A DNA stretch of 64,000 bases from Bordetella parapertussis. GTDB lineage: Bacteria; Pseudomonadota; Gammaproteobacteria; Burkholderiales; Burkholderiaceae_A. The notes beneath the pieces were generated by a model. That model searched no databases. It was not told where the DNA came from and saw nothing but the letters and a program-made list of their open reading frames with translations. The stretch's first letter is position 1, and each line of letters opens with the position of its first letter. Positions 1-9,675 of this stretch are shown piece by piece. The DNA lies in assembly GCA_945862305.1 (NCBI GenBank), contig CAMAXF010000001.1:124001-188000 (forward strand), written 5' to 3'. Made by a program: the position numbers and the translations under genes.

Positions 1-504
1 AAGATCGCCTTTGATGCGATTCAGGCGGCCTCCCATCCCCATCATTTCTTGTCCGTGACGAGCGAAGGCCGAACGGCCATTGTGGCCACGGCCGGCAACG
101 AAGACTGCCATGTGATTCTGCGTGGCGGCAAGCAGCCCAACTTTGATGCCGCCAGCGTGCAGGCGGCCTGTGATGCTGCGGCGGGCGCCAAGGCACCTTG
201 CAAGCTCATGGTCGACATGAGCCACGGCAACTCCAGCAAGAAGCCAGAGAACCAGCTTCCCGTCTCCGAGAACATCGCGGCCCAGCTCGCGGCTGGCGAG
301 ACGCGTATTTTTGGTGTGATGGTGGAGAGCCACCTGGTCTTTGGGCGGCAAGACCTGCAGCCTGGCCAGACGCTGGCCGACCTCACCTACGGCCAGAGCA
401 TCACGGATGGCTGCATTGGCTGGGACGACAGCCGGCGCATTCTCGAGAACCTGGCCAAGGGTGTGTCTGCTCGACGCACCGTGGCCGCGAAGGCAGCTGC
501 CTAA
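1..504 (+). CDS. aroG: 3-deoxy-7-phosphoheptulonate synthase (DAHP synthase, class I), C-terminal part
   Basis: The frame is open from the first base, so the N-terminus lies outside the window; 167 C-terminal residues are visible. The enzyme condenses phosphoenolpyruvate and erythrose 4-phosphate, the first step of the shikimate pathway. Visible family motifs are TSEGRTAIVATAGNEDCH, ILRGGKQPNFD, the metal and substrate segment DMSHGNSSKKPENQ, GVMVESHL, and YGQSITDGCIGWDD near the end. Which feedback isozyme (Phe, Tyr or Trp type) it is cannot be told without the N-terminus. It ends tail to tail with the next gene, sharing the tetranucleotide CTAA. Confidence 0.93.
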   Translation, partial: KIAFDAIQAASHPHHFLSVTSEGRTAIVATAGNEDCHVILRGGKQPNFDAASVQAACDAAAGAKAPCKLMVDMSHGNSSKKPENQLPVSENIAAQLAAGETRIFGVMVESHLVFGRQDLQPGQTLADLTYGQSITDGCIGWDDSRRILENLAKGVSARRTVAAKAAA

Positions 505-1133
505 GAACCAGCCTCGTTGTCCTTCGGACGGTCAGATTCCCTGCGCCAATAGACCTCTGGTCTTCCACCGATGCGCCCAATCGAACGGGCCATCACGAAC
601 ATGAGGTCGGAGAGCCGGTTCAGGTAATGCTGCGGGCCTGCCTCCCGGGCGAGCGCTGCACGTCGGGCATCGGAGGTTTCCCGCTCCACCAGCCACAGCA
701 GGCTTCGCTCGGCGCGCCGGGCCACTGTTCGCACCACATGGGCTGTGGCCGTGGCCATCGAGCCCGCGGGCAGAATGAATTCGCGCAGCGGCGCCAACTG
801 GGCGTTGAGGTCCTCGAGCCACTCGTCGAGCGCCAGCACGCGCGCGGGCTTGAGCAGGGCTTCTCCGGGCAGGCTGATTTCGCCACCGAGGTCGAAGAGG
901 TCGTGCTGCACGTGGCTGAGCATGGCATCGAGGCGGACGGCCTCGGCCTGGCCCGGGCACTCCGCTGAGAGCAAGGCCCGAAGCACGCCCACCTGGCTGT
1001 TGAGTTCGTCGAGGTCGCCCAGCACAGCGATGCGCTCATGGTGCTTGGGCAGTCGAGTGCCATCGGCCAGGCCGGTGGAGCCATCGTCACCCGAGCGGGT
1101 GGTGATGCGAGAGAGGCGGTGTCGGGTGTTCAT
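501..1133 (-). CDS. ATP:cob(I)alamin adenosyltransferase, PduO type
   Basis: 210 residues. It transfers the adenosyl group of ATP to cob(I)alamin to make coenzyme B12. Family motifs are in order: N-terminal ATP loop TRSGDDGSTGL, ELNSQVG, the RRAER segment that includes the ATP-contacting arginine, and YLNRLSDLMFVMAR near the C-terminus. The start was chosen at the ATG overlapping the LysR stop (ATGA at 1130-1133), so translation is probably coupled to the regulator. No B12-dependent enzyme is encoded nearby in this window, so the link between this enzyme and the glyoxylate cluster is unexplained. Confidence 0.92.
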   Translation of the reverse strand: MNTRHRLSRITTRSGDDGSTGLADGTRLPKHHERIAVLGDLDELNSQVGVLRALLSAECPGQAEAVRLDAMLSHVQHDLFDLGGEISLPGEALLKPARVLALDEWLEDLNAQLAPLREFILPAGSMATATAHVVRTVARRAERSLLWLVERETSDARRAALAREAGPQHYLNRLSDLMFVMARSIGRIGGRPEVYWRRESDRPKDNEAGS

Positions 1134-2035
1134 GGTCGGGCCCACCAATTGTCTTGGAATTGGCTCTGCAGCCAGCTCAACAACAGTCCAACCTTTGTGG
1201 GCAATAGCTTGGGGGAGGGGTAGACCGCATGGACTTCCTGAGACGGCATTCGCCAGTCTGCAAGCAGCTCCTGAACCTGCCCAGACCGAAGGGATCCGTT
1301 GGCCACATAGCGGGGCAGGGCCGCAATGCCCATGCCTTCGCGTGCGGCCATGAGTAGGGCGGCGAGGTTGTTGGATCGAAGTGGGCCTTGAACCGTGACC
1401 GTGCGCTCCTCGCCCTTGGGCCCGGTGAACTGCCAGCGTGCATCGCCCTGCACGGTGCTGTAGATGAGGGCGCTGTGCTGCTGCAACTCCTGGGGCAGTT
1501 TGGGCCGAGCCCGGGCCTTGAAGTAGCTCGGTGAGGCCACCACGGCCCACGGATTGAGCCCGAGGTATCGGGAGCCGAGGCTGGAGTCGGCCAGTCGCCC
1601 CATGCGGATGGCGACGTCGATGCCCTGCTCCAGCAGGTTGATGTAGCGGTCCTCGAAGGAGAGGTCGATCTGAAGGCCGGGGTGCTGCTTGAGAAATTCA
1701 ATGATGAGGGGTGCGAGCACCCGGCGACCGAAGGCCACCGAGGTGCTGATCCGAATGACGCCATGGAGTTCATGGCGCATGGCGGCCACCTGGTTCTGCG
1801 CCTCCTCCACCTGATGCAGGATCTCGCGGCCGCGTTCGTAATAAAGCGCCCCGACCTCTGTGACCGAGACCCCTCGGGTGGTGCGATGTAGCAGCCGAGA
1901 GCCCAGTTTGGCCTCGAGGTGGGCGACGGCCTTGGTGATGGCAGGCTGTCCAACCCCCGCCTCGGCCGCGGCCTTGCTGAAGGAGCCCAAGTCGACGACG
2001 CGAACAAAGGCTTGAAGGGCTTGCAGTTGGTCCAT
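1130..2035 (-). CDS. LysR-family transcriptional regulator, divergent from gcl
   Basis: 301 residues with the normal LysR build: an N-terminal winged helix-turn-helix (about residues 1-60, [14 protein letters not shown] with [18 protein letters not shown] as recognition region) followed by a two-lobed effector-binding domain. It is divergent from gcl, the usual arrangement for a LysR controlling the neighbouring operon; the effector could be glyoxylate or a related acid, which is inference. The ATG has no Shine-Dalgarno. An extended -10 (TGG AATAAT) lies only 5 nt upstream, inside a perfect inverted repeat, which suggests a leaderless message and autorepression. Confidence 0.9.
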   Translation of the reverse strand: MDQLQALQAFVRVVDLGSFSKAAAEAGVGQPAITKAVAHLEAKLGSRLLHRTTRGVSVTEVGALYYERGREILHQVEEAQNQVAAMRHELHGVIRISTSVAFGRRVLAPLIIEFLKQHPGLQIDLSFEDRYINLLEQGIDVAIRMGRLADSSLGSRYLGLNPWAVVASPSYFKARARPKLPQELQQHSALIYSTVQGDARWQFTGPKGEERTVTVQGPLRSNNLAALLMAAREGMGIAALPRYVANGSLRSGQVQELLADWRMPSQEVHAVYPSPKLLPTKVGLLLSWLQSQFQDNWWARP

Positions 2036-2041
2036 GGCGAA

Positions 2042-2060
2042 TTATTCCACAAAGGAATAA
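2042..2060. promoter_or_regulatory. Probable LysR operator: TTATTCC-N5-GGAATAA inverted repeat
   Basis: A perfect 7-bp inverted repeat with a 5-nt spacer lies between the divergent LysR and gcl genes. Inside it is the T-N11-A dyad (ATTCC-N5-GGAAT) expected of LysR-type operators. The left arm overlaps the -10-like AATAAT (2041-2046, minus strand) of the regulator gene, so binding here could repress the regulator and act on gcl 86 bp away. The operator role is inferred from position and symmetry. Confidence 0.65.
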
Positions 2061-2145
2061 GGCAAATGCGTTGAAGGGGGATTCAGTTCACGGCCCAGAG
2101 CCAAGAGAATCTGCCCATTGGTTGTCCAACTCAAAGGAGACGAAC

Positions 2146-3936
2146 ATGGCCAAAATGACCGCCGCAATGGCTGCTGCAATGGTGCTGGAAAAAGAAGGCG
2201 TGGTGCAGGCCTTTGGTGTGCCGGGTGCCGCCATCAACCCCCTCTATGCCGCCCTCCGGGAGCGTCAGTCTGTTACCCACATTCTGGCTCGCCACGTCGA
2301 GGGTGCCTCGCACATGGCTGAGGGCTACACCCGGGCCAAGGCTGGCAACATCGGCGTCTGCATCGGCACGTCTGGCCCTGGTGGCACTGACATGGTCACC
2401 GGCCTCTATTCCGCCCAGGCCGACTCGATTCCCATTCTCTGCATCACGGGTCAGGCCCCGCGGGCCCGCCTGCACAAGGAAGACTTCCAGGCCGTGGACA
2501 TCGCCACCATTGCCAAGCCGCTGACCAAGATGGCCACCACCGTGCTCGAGCCAGGCCTGGTCCCCCGCGTCTTCCAGCAGGCCTTCCATCTCATGCGGTC
2601 TGGCCGTCCCGGCCCTGTGCTGATCGACCTTCCCATTGACGTGCAGCAGGCCGAGATCGAGTTCGACATCGACACCTACGAGCCCCTGCCCGCATTCAAG
2701 CCCACCGTGAGCCGTCGTCAGGCCGAGAAGGCCATTGACATGCTCATGGCCGCCGACAAACCGCTGATCGTGGCCGGTGGCGGCATTTTCAATGCCGATG
2801 CCGCCGACCTCTTGGTCGAGTTCGCAGAACTCACCGGCGTGCCGGTCATCCCCACGCTCATGGGCTGGGGCTGCATCCCCGACGACCACCGCCTCATGGC
2901 CGGCATGGTTGGCCTTCAGACCAGCCACCGGTATGGAAACGCCAGCCTCTTGGCCAGCGATTTCGTCATGGGCATCGGCAATCGCTGGGCCAACCGGCAC
3001 ACGGGCTCGGTTGAGACCTACACCAAGGGCCGCAAGTTTGTTCACGTGGACATCGAGCCCACTCAGATTGGGCGCATCTTCACCCCTGACTACGGCGTGG
3101 TCTCCGATGCCCGTGCCGCGCTCGAGCAGTTCATCACCATCGTGAAAGAGCGCAAGGCGGCCGGCAAGGCCAAAGACTTCTCCGACTGGTCCGCCCGTTG
3201 CGAGGAGCGCAAGCGCCTGATGGGCCGCAAGACCCACTACACCGAGACGCCGATCAAGCCCATGCGTGTCTATGAGGAGATGAATGCGGCCTTCCCGCGC
3301 GACACCATTTACGTGTCGACCATCGGTCTGTCCCAAATTGCGGCGGGCCAGTTCCTGCGCGTCTACGGGCCGAGGCAGTGGATCAACTGCGGCCAGGCTG
3401 GCCCGCTGGGCTGGACCATTCCTGCTGCCCTGGGCGTGGTGGCGGCTGATCCCACCCGCACGGTGGTGGGCCTGGCAGGCGACTATGACTTCCAGTTCCT
3501 CATCGAGGAATTGGCCGTCGGCGCCCAGTTCTCCTTGCCCTATGTGCAGGTGCTGGTGAACAACAGCTACCTTGGTCTGATCCGTCAGGCGCAGCGTGGA
3601 TTCAACATGGACTATCAGGTTCAGTTGAGCTTCGACAACCAGAATGTGTCGGATCCAACCTTGAAGCCCTATGGTGTGGATCACCTCATGGTGGTCGAAG
3701 GCCTGGGATGCAAGGCCCTGCGCGTCACCGACCCAGAGAAGATCCAGTCGGCCCTGCAGCAGGCCCAGTCCATGGCCCGTGAGTTTCGTGTGCCGGTGGT
3801 GGTGGAAATCATCCTTGAGCGTGTGACCAACATCTCCATGGGCACCGAGATCGACAAGATCAACGAGTTCGAGGCCATTGAGTGTCGTCACCCGGAGGGC
3901 CCGCAAGGCCTGGAGCGTGCTGGCCTTCTGGAATAA
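2146..3936 (+). CDS. gcl: Glyoxylate carboligase (tartronate-semialdehyde synthase)
   Basis: 596 residues, close to the 593 of E. coli Gcl. A thiamine-diphosphate and FAD enzyme that joins two glyoxylates to tartronate semialdehyde plus CO2. The ATG at 2146 follows a good Shine-Dalgarno (AAAGGAGA). The N-terminal PYR domain carries Val51 ([12 protein letters not shown]) where most ThDP enzymes have the catalytic Glu; this is the hallmark of Gcl. The C-terminal domain has the ThDP/Mg motif starting [15 protein letters not shown] and ending in LVNN. First gene of a gcl-hyi-glxR-glcDEF series. Confidence 0.97.
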   Translation: MAKMTAAMAAAMVLEKEGVVQAFGVPGAAINPLYAALRERQSVTHILARHVEGASHMAEGYTRAKAGNIGVCIGTSGPGGTDMVTGLYSAQADSIPILCITGQAPRARLHKEDFQAVDIATIAKPLTKMATTVLEPGLVPRVFQQAFHLMRSGRPGPVLIDLPIDVQQAEIEFDIDTYEPLPAFKPTVSRRQAEKAIDMLMAADKPLIVAGGGIFNADAADLLVEFAELTGVPVIPTLMGWGCIPDDHRLMAGMVGLQTSHRYGNASLLASDFVMGIGNRWANRHTGSVETYTKGRKFVHVDIEPTQIGRIFTPDYGVVSDARAALEQFITIVKERKAAGKAKDFSDWSARCEERKRLMGRKTHYTETPIKPMRVYEEMNAAFPRDTIYVSTIGLSQIAAGQFLRVYGPRQWINCGQAGPLGWTIPAALGVVAADPTRTVVGLAGDYDFQFLIEELAVGAQFSLPYVQVLVNNSYLGLIRQAQRGFNMDYQVQLSFDNQNVSDPTLKPYGVDHLMVVEGLGCKALRVTDPEKIQSALQQAQSMAREFRVPVVVEIILERVTNISMGTEIDKINEFEAIECRHPEGPQGLERAGLLE

Positions 3937-3983
3937 TTCCAGGCTTGCTGGACGCCGGACCACCAACCCACAGAGGAACATCG

Positions 3984-4763
3984 ATGCCCAAGTTTGCTGC
4001 CAACCTCACCATGTTGTTCAACGAGGTTCCGTTCATGGACCGATTCGAGCAGGCTGCGCAGGCCGGCTTTGAGGCGGTCGAGTTCCTCTTTCCTTATGAT
4101 TTTGCGGCCGAAGACATTCGCGCCAAGCTCAAGGGCAACAAGCTGGCCTTGGTGTTGCACAACCTGCCCGCCGGCGATTGGGCGGCGGGTGAGCGGGGCA
4201 TTGCCTCTCACCCCAACCGCGTGGATGAATTCCGGGCGGGCGTGGCCAAGGCCATTTCGTATGCAACGGTGCTCGAGGTTGGCCAGCTCAATTGCTTGGC
4301 CGGCAAGCTGCCCGACGGGGTGAGTGCCCAGCAGGCCCATGCCGTCTTCGTGGAGAACCTGCGGTTTGCCGCGGGTGAGTTGAAGAAGGCCGGGCTTCGC
4401 CTGCTCATTGAGCCGATCAACACATTCGACATTCCGGGATTCTTCCTCAGCCGAACGGACCAGGCCCTGGCCATTCTGAAAGAGGTTGGCGCAGACAACC
4501 TATTCATTCAATACGACATCTACCATGCTCAGCGCATGGAGGGTGAGATTGCGGCCACCCTGCGCGACCGGCTCCCACAGATCGGCCACTTGCAGTTGGC
4601 CGACAACCCGGGCCGCAACGAGCCTGGCACCGGCGAGCTCAACTACGCATTCCTGTTCAAGCACATCGATGCGATTGGCTACACCGGCTGGATTGGCTGT
4701 GAGTACAAGCCCAAGGCGGCCACGGTCGACGGCCTCGGCTGGCGCAAGTCGCTCACTGCCTGA
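3984..4763 (+). CDS. hyi: Hydroxypyruvate isomerase
   Basis: 259 residues of the AP-endonuclease-2-like TIM-barrel family. It interconverts hydroxypyruvate and tartronate semialdehyde. Metal-binding segments are visible in order: the Glu in LLIEPINTFD, the Asp in YDIYHAQ, the HLQLAD segment and the Glu of GCEYKP. The start at 3984 follows CAGAGG and begins MPKFAANLTMLF, the typical Hyi N-terminus. It lies 47 nt after gcl and before glxR, the order found in glyoxylate-to-glycerate operons. Confidence 0.95.
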   Translation: MPKFAANLTMLFNEVPFMDRFEQAAQAGFEAVEFLFPYDFAAEDIRAKLKGNKLALVLHNLPAGDWAAGERGIASHPNRVDEFRAGVAKAISYATVLEVGQLNCLAGKLPDGVSAQQAHAVFVENLRFAAGELKKAGLRLLIEPINTFDIPGFFLSRTDQALAILKEVGADNLFIQYDIYHAQRMEGEIAATLRDRLPQIGHLQLADNPGRNEPGTGELNYAFLFKHIDAIGYTGWIGCEYKPKAATVDGLGWRKSLTA

Positions 4764-4841
4764 TGGCCGCAGCGACCGGGCTGGCCATCGCCCCCGCATT
4801 CCATTCATTCACCCCACATTGCATCTGAGGAGAGCATTCAC

Positions 4842-5738
4842 ATGAGCATGAAAATCGGTTTCATCGGTCTGGGCATCATGGGCGCACCCATGGCAGAGCA
4901 CCTCCACAAGGCGGGTCATCAGTTGTTCCTGAACACCAAGGGCGATATGCCGGCCTGGGTGGCGGGCTCGTCTGCCACCGTCTGCGACACCGCCAAGGCC
5001 GTGACCCAGCAGGCCGACATCATCATCACCATGGTGCCGGACACGCCCGATGTGGAGGCCGTGCTGTTCTCTGCCAACGGCGTGGCCGAGGGCGTCTCCA
5101 AGGGCAAGGTGGTGGTCGACATGAGCTCGATCTCTCCAATTGCCACCAAAGAGTTTGCTGCCAAGATCCGCAGCCTCGGTGGTGACTACCTCGATGCGCC
5201 CGTCTCGGGTGGCGAGGTCGGGGCCAAGAACGCCACGCTGACCATCATGGTGGGCGGCGATGAGGCGGTCTTCAATCGGGTCAAGCCCCTCTTTGAGCTC
5301 ATGGGCAAGAACATCACCCTCGTGGGCGAGAACGGTGCGGGCCAGACCACCAAGGTGGCCAACCAGATCATCGTGGCCCTCAACATCGAGGCGGTGGCCG
5401 AGGCCCTCGTCTTTGCAGCCAAGGCCGGCGCAGACCCCGCACGGGTGCGTCAGGCCCTCATGGGCGGCTTTGCATCCTCCAAGATCCTCGAAGTCCACGG
5501 CGAGCGCATGGTCAAGCGCACCTTCGACCCGGGCTTCCGAATCAACCTGCACCAGAAAGACCTGAACCTGGCGCTCTCCAGCGCCCGGGCGCTTGGTGTG
5601 TCGCTGCCCAACACGGCCACCGCGCAGGAGCTCTTCAACAGCCTGGCCGCCCGCGGAGGCTCCGGTTGGGATCACTCGGCCATGATCAAAGCCATTGAGA
5701 ACCTGGCGAATTTCGAGATTGAGCCGCCCAAGGCGTGA
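4842..5738 (+). CDS. glxR: 2-hydroxy-3-oxopropionate (tartronate semialdehyde) reductase
   Basis: 298 residues of the beta-hydroxyacid dehydrogenase family. It reduces tartronate semialdehyde to D-glycerate with NAD(P)H. The Rossmann nucleotide loop GFIGLGIMGAPMA is at the N-terminus, the substrate motif DAPVSGGEVGA near residue 120, and the catalytic lysine in GAGQTTKVANQ. A Shine-Dalgarno GAGGAGA stands before the ATG. No glycerate kinase follows within the window, so the next step must be encoded elsewhere. Confidence 0.95.
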   Translation: MSMKIGFIGLGIMGAPMAEHLHKAGHQLFLNTKGDMPAWVAGSSATVCDTAKAVTQQADIIITMVPDTPDVEAVLFSANGVAEGVSKGKVVVDMSSISPIATKEFAAKIRSLGGDYLDAPVSGGEVGAKNATLTIMVGGDEAVFNRVKPLFELMGKNITLVGENGAGQTTKVANQIIVALNIEAVAEALVFAAKAGADPARVRQALMGGFASSKILEVHGERMVKRTFDPGFRINLHQKDLNLALSSARALGVSLPNTATAQELFNSLAARGGSGWDHSAMIKAIENLANFEIEPPKA

Positions 5739-5759
5739 TCCGGTTTTACACTAGCGGTT

Positions 5760-7283
5760 GTGAATGCGCCCCGAGAACTGCAGCTCGGCGAACTCCGGTT
5801 TGCCGACATCAGCCAGCCCATGCCGCCCGACAAGCGGCAGGGGTTCCTGGCGGACTTGGCCAAGGCCCTGCCGGCCGATCGGCTGATCACCGACGAGGAG
5901 TCGCTTCGGCCCTACGAGTGTGATGGCCTGACAGGCTACCGGCAGATTCCGGTTGCCGTGGCCCTGCCGCTCAATGAACCCGAAGCGTCCGGGGTCTTGC
6001 GGGTCTGCAAGGCCCACGATGTCCCGGTGGTGGCCCGAGGTGCTGGCACCGGCCTCTCGGGCGGGGCCACGCCACACCGGGGTGGCCTGGTGCTCTCGCT
6101 GGCCCGCTTTAATCAAATTCTCTCCATCGACCCACTGGCCCGATTGGCCCGCGTTCAGCCGGGCGTGCGCAACCTGGCCATCAGTGAGGCGGCCGCGCCC
6201 CACGGCCTGTACTACGCCCCCGACCCCTCCTCGCAGATCGCCTGCTCCATCGGGGGCAATGTGGCCGAGAACTCCGGTGGGGTTCACTGTTTGAAGTACG
6301 GCCTCACGGTCCACAACGTGATGCGCATCCGTGGCCTGACGCTCTCGGGCGAGGTGATTGAGGTGGGCAGCGAGGCCCTCGATTCTCCGGGCCTGGATCT
6401 GCTGGCCTTGCTGATTGGCTCCGAGGGCATGCTGGCAATCACCACCGAGGTCACGGTCAAGCTCGTGCCCAAGCCCCGTTTGGCCCAGGTCATCATGGCC
6501 TCGTTCGATGATGTCGAGAAGGCCGGCCAGGCCGTGGCCGATCTCATCGCGGCGGGCATCATCCCTGCTGGCCTCGAGATGATGGACAAGGGCATGACGG
6601 CCGCGGTCGAAGAGTTTGTCCATGCGGGATACGACCTCAACGCGCAGGCCATTCTCCTGTGTGAGTCCGATGGCACGCCTGATGAGGTGGCCGAAGAAAT
6701 TGAACGCATGCAGGCAGTGCTCTCGGGCAGTGGTGCCACAGACCTGCGTGTCTCGCGGTCGGAGGCTGAACGCCTGCGGTTCTGGTCGGGCCGCAAGAAT
6801 GCATTCCCAGCTTCCGGACGCGTGTCGCCAGACTACTACTGCATCGACGGCACCATCCCCCGCAGACGCCTGGGCGAGATGCTTCGGCGCATCGCCGAAC
6901 TCGAGCAGAAGTATGGCCTTCGCTGCCTCAATGTTTTTCATGCCGGCGACGGCAACCTTCACCCACTCATTCTGTTTGATGCCACCAAGCCAGGCGAGTT
7001 CGAGCGCACCGAGGCCTTTGGTGCGGAGATTCTCGAGATCTGTGTGGACTATGGCGGCACGGTCACGGGTGAGCACGGTGTGGGCATCGAAAAGATCAAC
7101 ACCATGTGCATGCAGTTCTCGCCCCAGGAACGCATGAGCTTTTTCTCGGTGAAGCGGGCCTTCGACCCCGATGGCCTCCTCAACCCGGGCAAGGCCATTC
7201 CCACACTGTCTCGTTGTGCTGAGTTTGGCCGGGAGCACGTGCACCGTGGTGCCCTGAAGTTCCCCGAGCTCTCACGCTTCTGA
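5760..7283 (+). CDS. glcD: Glycolate oxidase subunit GlcD (FAD-linked)
   Basis: 507 residues. Catalytic FAD subunit that oxidises glycolate to glyoxylate, feeding gcl. The PCMH-type FAD domain shows PVVARGAGTGLSGGATP and SIGGNVAENSGGVHC; the C-terminal FAD-oxidase domain has HAGDGNLHP and GGTVTGEHGVG. The GTG at 5760 has no Shine-Dalgarno, but TACACT lies 7 nt upstream, a possible -10 for a leaderless message. glcE begins 1 nt after its stop. Confidence 0.95.
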   Translation: MNAPRELQLGELRFADISQPMPPDKRQGFLADLAKALPADRLITDEESLRPYECDGLTGYRQIPVAVALPLNEPEASGVLRVCKAHDVPVVARGAGTGLSGGATPHRGGLVLSLARFNQILSIDPLARLARVQPGVRNLAISEAAAPHGLYYAPDPSSQIACSIGGNVAENSGGVHCLKYGLTVHNVMRIRGLTLSGEVIEVGSEALDSPGLDLLALLIGSEGMLAITTEVTVKLVPKPRLAQVIMASFDDVEKAGQAVADLIAAGIIPAGLEMMDKGMTAAVEEFVHAGYDLNAQAILLCESDGTPDEVAEEIERMQAVLSGSGATDLRVSRSEAERLRFWSGRKNAFPASGRVSPDYYCIDGTIPRRRLGEMLRRIAELEQKYGLRCLNVFHAGDGNLHPLILFDATKPGEFERTEAFGAEILEICVDYGGTVTGEHGVGIEKINTMCMQFSPQERMSFFSVKRAFDPDGLLNPGKAIPTLSRCAEFGREHVHRGALKFPELSRF

Positions 7284-7284
7284 G

Positions 7285-8421
7285 ATGGGCCTCTCCCACG
7301 ACACAGCCGACGCCTCGGCTGCCGAATGGATCCGACAGGCGCGGGATCAAGTGGCCCAGGCACGGGCCCAGACCAGCACGCTTCGCATCGAGGGCCACGG
7401 CAGCAAATCCTTTTATGGTCAGCCACCCCAGGGCGATGGCGTGCTGCAGACCGCCCCCTACTCAGGTGTGGTGAACCACGACCCCACGGAGCTGGTGGTG
7501 GTGGTGAGGGCCGGCACGCCCATTGAAACCCTGGAGACGGTGCTGGCTGAGAAACGCCAGCGGCTGGCCTTTGAGCCCCCAAGGTTTCATGGCTCGGCTG
7601 CGGGCCGGGGCACCGTGGGCGGCATGGTGGCCTCTGGCCTTTCGGGCCCGGGCCGATTCGCCGCGGGGGCTTGCCGTGATTTTGTGTTGGGCATGACGGT
7701 CATGGACGCAGACGGCCAGTTGATGCGTTACGGCGGCACCGTCATGAAGAACGTGGCGGGCTACGACCTGTCGCGTTTGCACACCGGTGCCATGGGCATC
7801 CTGGGGCTCATTCTGGATGTCGCCCTCAAGGTGCTCCCCGAGCCCGCCGCGTCGGCCACCGTGCAGCTGCCGATGGCACAGGCCGAGGCGCTCGAGCGTG
7901 TGAACGCCTGGTCTGCCGAGCCGCTGCCTTTGTCGGCCACTGCCTGGTTGCCCGACCAGGGCGGCCAGCTTCACCTGCGGTTTGCCGGGGCCGTGGCGGC
8001 CGTGTCGTCGGCCGTGGAACGATTCGGCCATGAGATGGCCGAGGATCAGGCCAAGCCATTTTGGCTGGGCCTGCGGGATCAAACCCATCGGGTCTTCGGG
8101 CTGCCCGAGCCCCCGTTCTCGCTCTGGCGGGTGAGCCTGCCCACCCGGGCCGATGCCTTCCCGCTGGGCGACACCCTGCTCACCGAGTGGGGTGGAGGCC
8201 TGCGATGGGTGCGGGCCAGTGAGACCGCCACGGCCGTGCGATTGGCGGCCACGCAGTTGGGGGGGCATGCCACCCTGTACCGGTCCTCATCGGAGGCTTC
8301 ACGGCAGGCGGGTGTCTTCACCCCGCTGTCGCCAGCCCTGGGCGGCATTCACCAGCGGCTCAAGCAAGAGCTCGACCCCGCGGGGCTTTGGAATCCTGGC
8401 CGGCTGCTGCCCGGCCTCTGA
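7285..8421 (+). CDS. glcE: Glycolate oxidase subunit GlcE (FAD-binding)
   Basis: 378 residues with one FAD-binding PCMH-type domain: GHGSKSFYG, the GTVGGMVASGLSGP segment, and KNVAGYDLSRLHTGAMG, all typical of GlcE. It works as a subunit of the membrane-associated GlcDEF complex. It begins 1 nt after the glcD stop, so translation is probably coupled. The C-terminus ends in the usual DPAGLWNPGRL sequence of this oxidase family. Confidence 0.94.
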   Translation: MGLSHDTADASAAEWIRQARDQVAQARAQTSTLRIEGHGSKSFYGQPPQGDGVLQTAPYSGVVNHDPTELVVVVRAGTPIETLETVLAEKRQRLAFEPPRFHGSAAGRGTVGGMVASGLSGPGRFAAGACRDFVLGMTVMDADGQLMRYGGTVMKNVAGYDLSRLHTGAMGILGLILDVALKVLPEPAASATVQLPMAQAEALERVNAWSAEPLPLSATAWLPDQGGQLHLRFAGAVAAVSSAVERFGHEMAEDQAKPFWLGLRDQTHRVFGLPEPPFSLWRVSLPTRADAFPLGDTLLTEWGGGLRWVRASETATAVRLAATQLGGHATLYRSSSEASRQAGVFTPLSPALGGIHQRLKQELDPAGLWNPGRLLPGL

Positions 8422-8445
8422 CACGCAACGAGGCACGAGACCAAC

Positions 8446-9675
8446 ATGGACGTTCAACTGGCCAGCTGGGTGGCGGGCACGAAGGCCGGCACCGAGGCGC
8501 AAGACATCCTTCGCAGGTGTGTCCACTGTGGCTTTTGCACCGCCACCTGCCCCACCTACCAATTGCTGGGTGATGAGCGTGATGGCCCGCGCGGTCGCAT
8601 CTATCTGATCAAGGACATGCTCGAGGGGCACACCGTCACCCAGCAGACCCAGACCCACCTTGACCGTTGCCTGACCTGTCGCAACTGCGAGACCACCTGC
8701 CCGTCGGGGGTGGCCTATGGCCGCCTCGTGGACATCGGCCGCGAGCTCGTCGAGTCAAGGGTGCGTCGGCCCCTGTTGCAGAGTTGGCTGCGCGGCCTGC
8801 TGCGCTGGGGGCTCACCTCGGCCTGGTTTGCACCCGCCTATCGGCTGGGCCAGGCCTTTCGCCCCCTCATGCCATCGGCCTTGAAGGCCAAACTGCCGCG
8901 CGCGGCCGCACCAGGGGCCTGGCCCTCGCGCCAGCATGCGCGTCGCGTGCTGCTGCTCAAGGGCTGCGTGCAGCCCACCATGTTTCCCGCGATCGATGCG
9001 GCCACGGCCCGCGTGCTCGATGCACTGGGCTTCTCCGCAGAGGTGGTGGGCCGATCGGGCTGCTGTGGTGCCGTCAAGCAGCACCTGGCAGATGCCCACG
9101 GGGCACTGGAGGACGTGCGTCGAAATGTGGACGCCTGGTGGCCCGAGGTCCAGAAGGGCGACGTGGCGGCCATCGTGGTCAATGCCTCTGGCTGCGGTGT
9201 CATGGTGAAGGACTACGACCACTTGCTCAAGGACAACCCCGCCTATGCCGATCGTGCGGCGAAGATTGCGGCCTTGGTGAAGGACCCCATTGAACTCCTG
9301 GCCGAGCACCAGGCGGCCCTGGTGGCCTTGGTCTCAGGTTCGGGTCGGCCCGCCCAGCGTGTGGTCTATCACCCGCCGTGCACCCAGCAGCACGGCATGC
9401 AGATTCGTGGTCAGGTGGAGACCCTGCTCAAGGCGCTGGGGGCAGAGCTCGCGCCGGTGACCGACAGTCATTTGTGCTGTGGGTCGGCAGGCACCTACTC
9501 GGTGCTTCAGCCCACCATCTCCAAGGCGCTCTTGGCTCGGAAGGTCTCGGCCTTGTCTGCCCTGTCTCCTGAGGTGATTCTCTCGGCCAATGTGGGCTGC
9601 ATTGGACATCTGGCGGGTGGCACCGACATTCCGGTGCGCCACTGGCTGGAGTGGCTCGACGACAGGCTGGCCTAG
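8446..9675 (+). CDS. glcF: Glycolate oxidase iron-sulfur subunit GlcF
   Basis: 409 residues. Two 4Fe-4S motifs are present near the N-terminus (CVHCGFCTATCP and CLTCRNCETTCP), followed by two CCG-type domains (SGCCGAVKQHL and HLCCGSAGTYS) that may bind a further cofactor. It carries electrons from GlcD/GlcE to the respiratory chain. It ends the glc series and overlaps the convergent anmK gene by 4 bp through a shared CTAG, so there is no room for a terminator between them. Confidence 0.95.
   Translation: MDVQLASWVAGTKAGTEAQDILRRCVHCGFCTATCPTYQLLGDERDGPRGRIYLIKDMLEGHTVTQQTQTHLDRCLTCRNCETTCPSGVAYGRLVDIGRELVESRVRRPLLQSWLRGLLRWGLTSAWFAPAYRLGQAFRPLMPSALKAKLPRAAAPGAWPSRQHARRVLLLKGCVQPTMFPAIDAATARVLDALGFSAEVVGRSGCCGAVKQHLADAHGALEDVRRNVDAWWPEVQKGDVAAIVVNASGCGVMVKDYDHLLKDNPAYADRAAKIAALVKDPIELLAEHQAALVALVSGSGRPAQRVVYHPPCTQQHGMQIRGQVETLLKALGAELAPVTDSHLCCGSAGTYSVLQPTISKALLARKVSALSALSPEVILSANVGCIGHLAGGTDIPVRHWLEWLDDRLA

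Noticed and set aside
2131..3981. A 616-codon open frame on the minus strand opposite gcl
   Set aside because: It mirrors the codon bias of gcl in GC-rich DNA, has no recognisable motif, and gcl is certain on the other strand.
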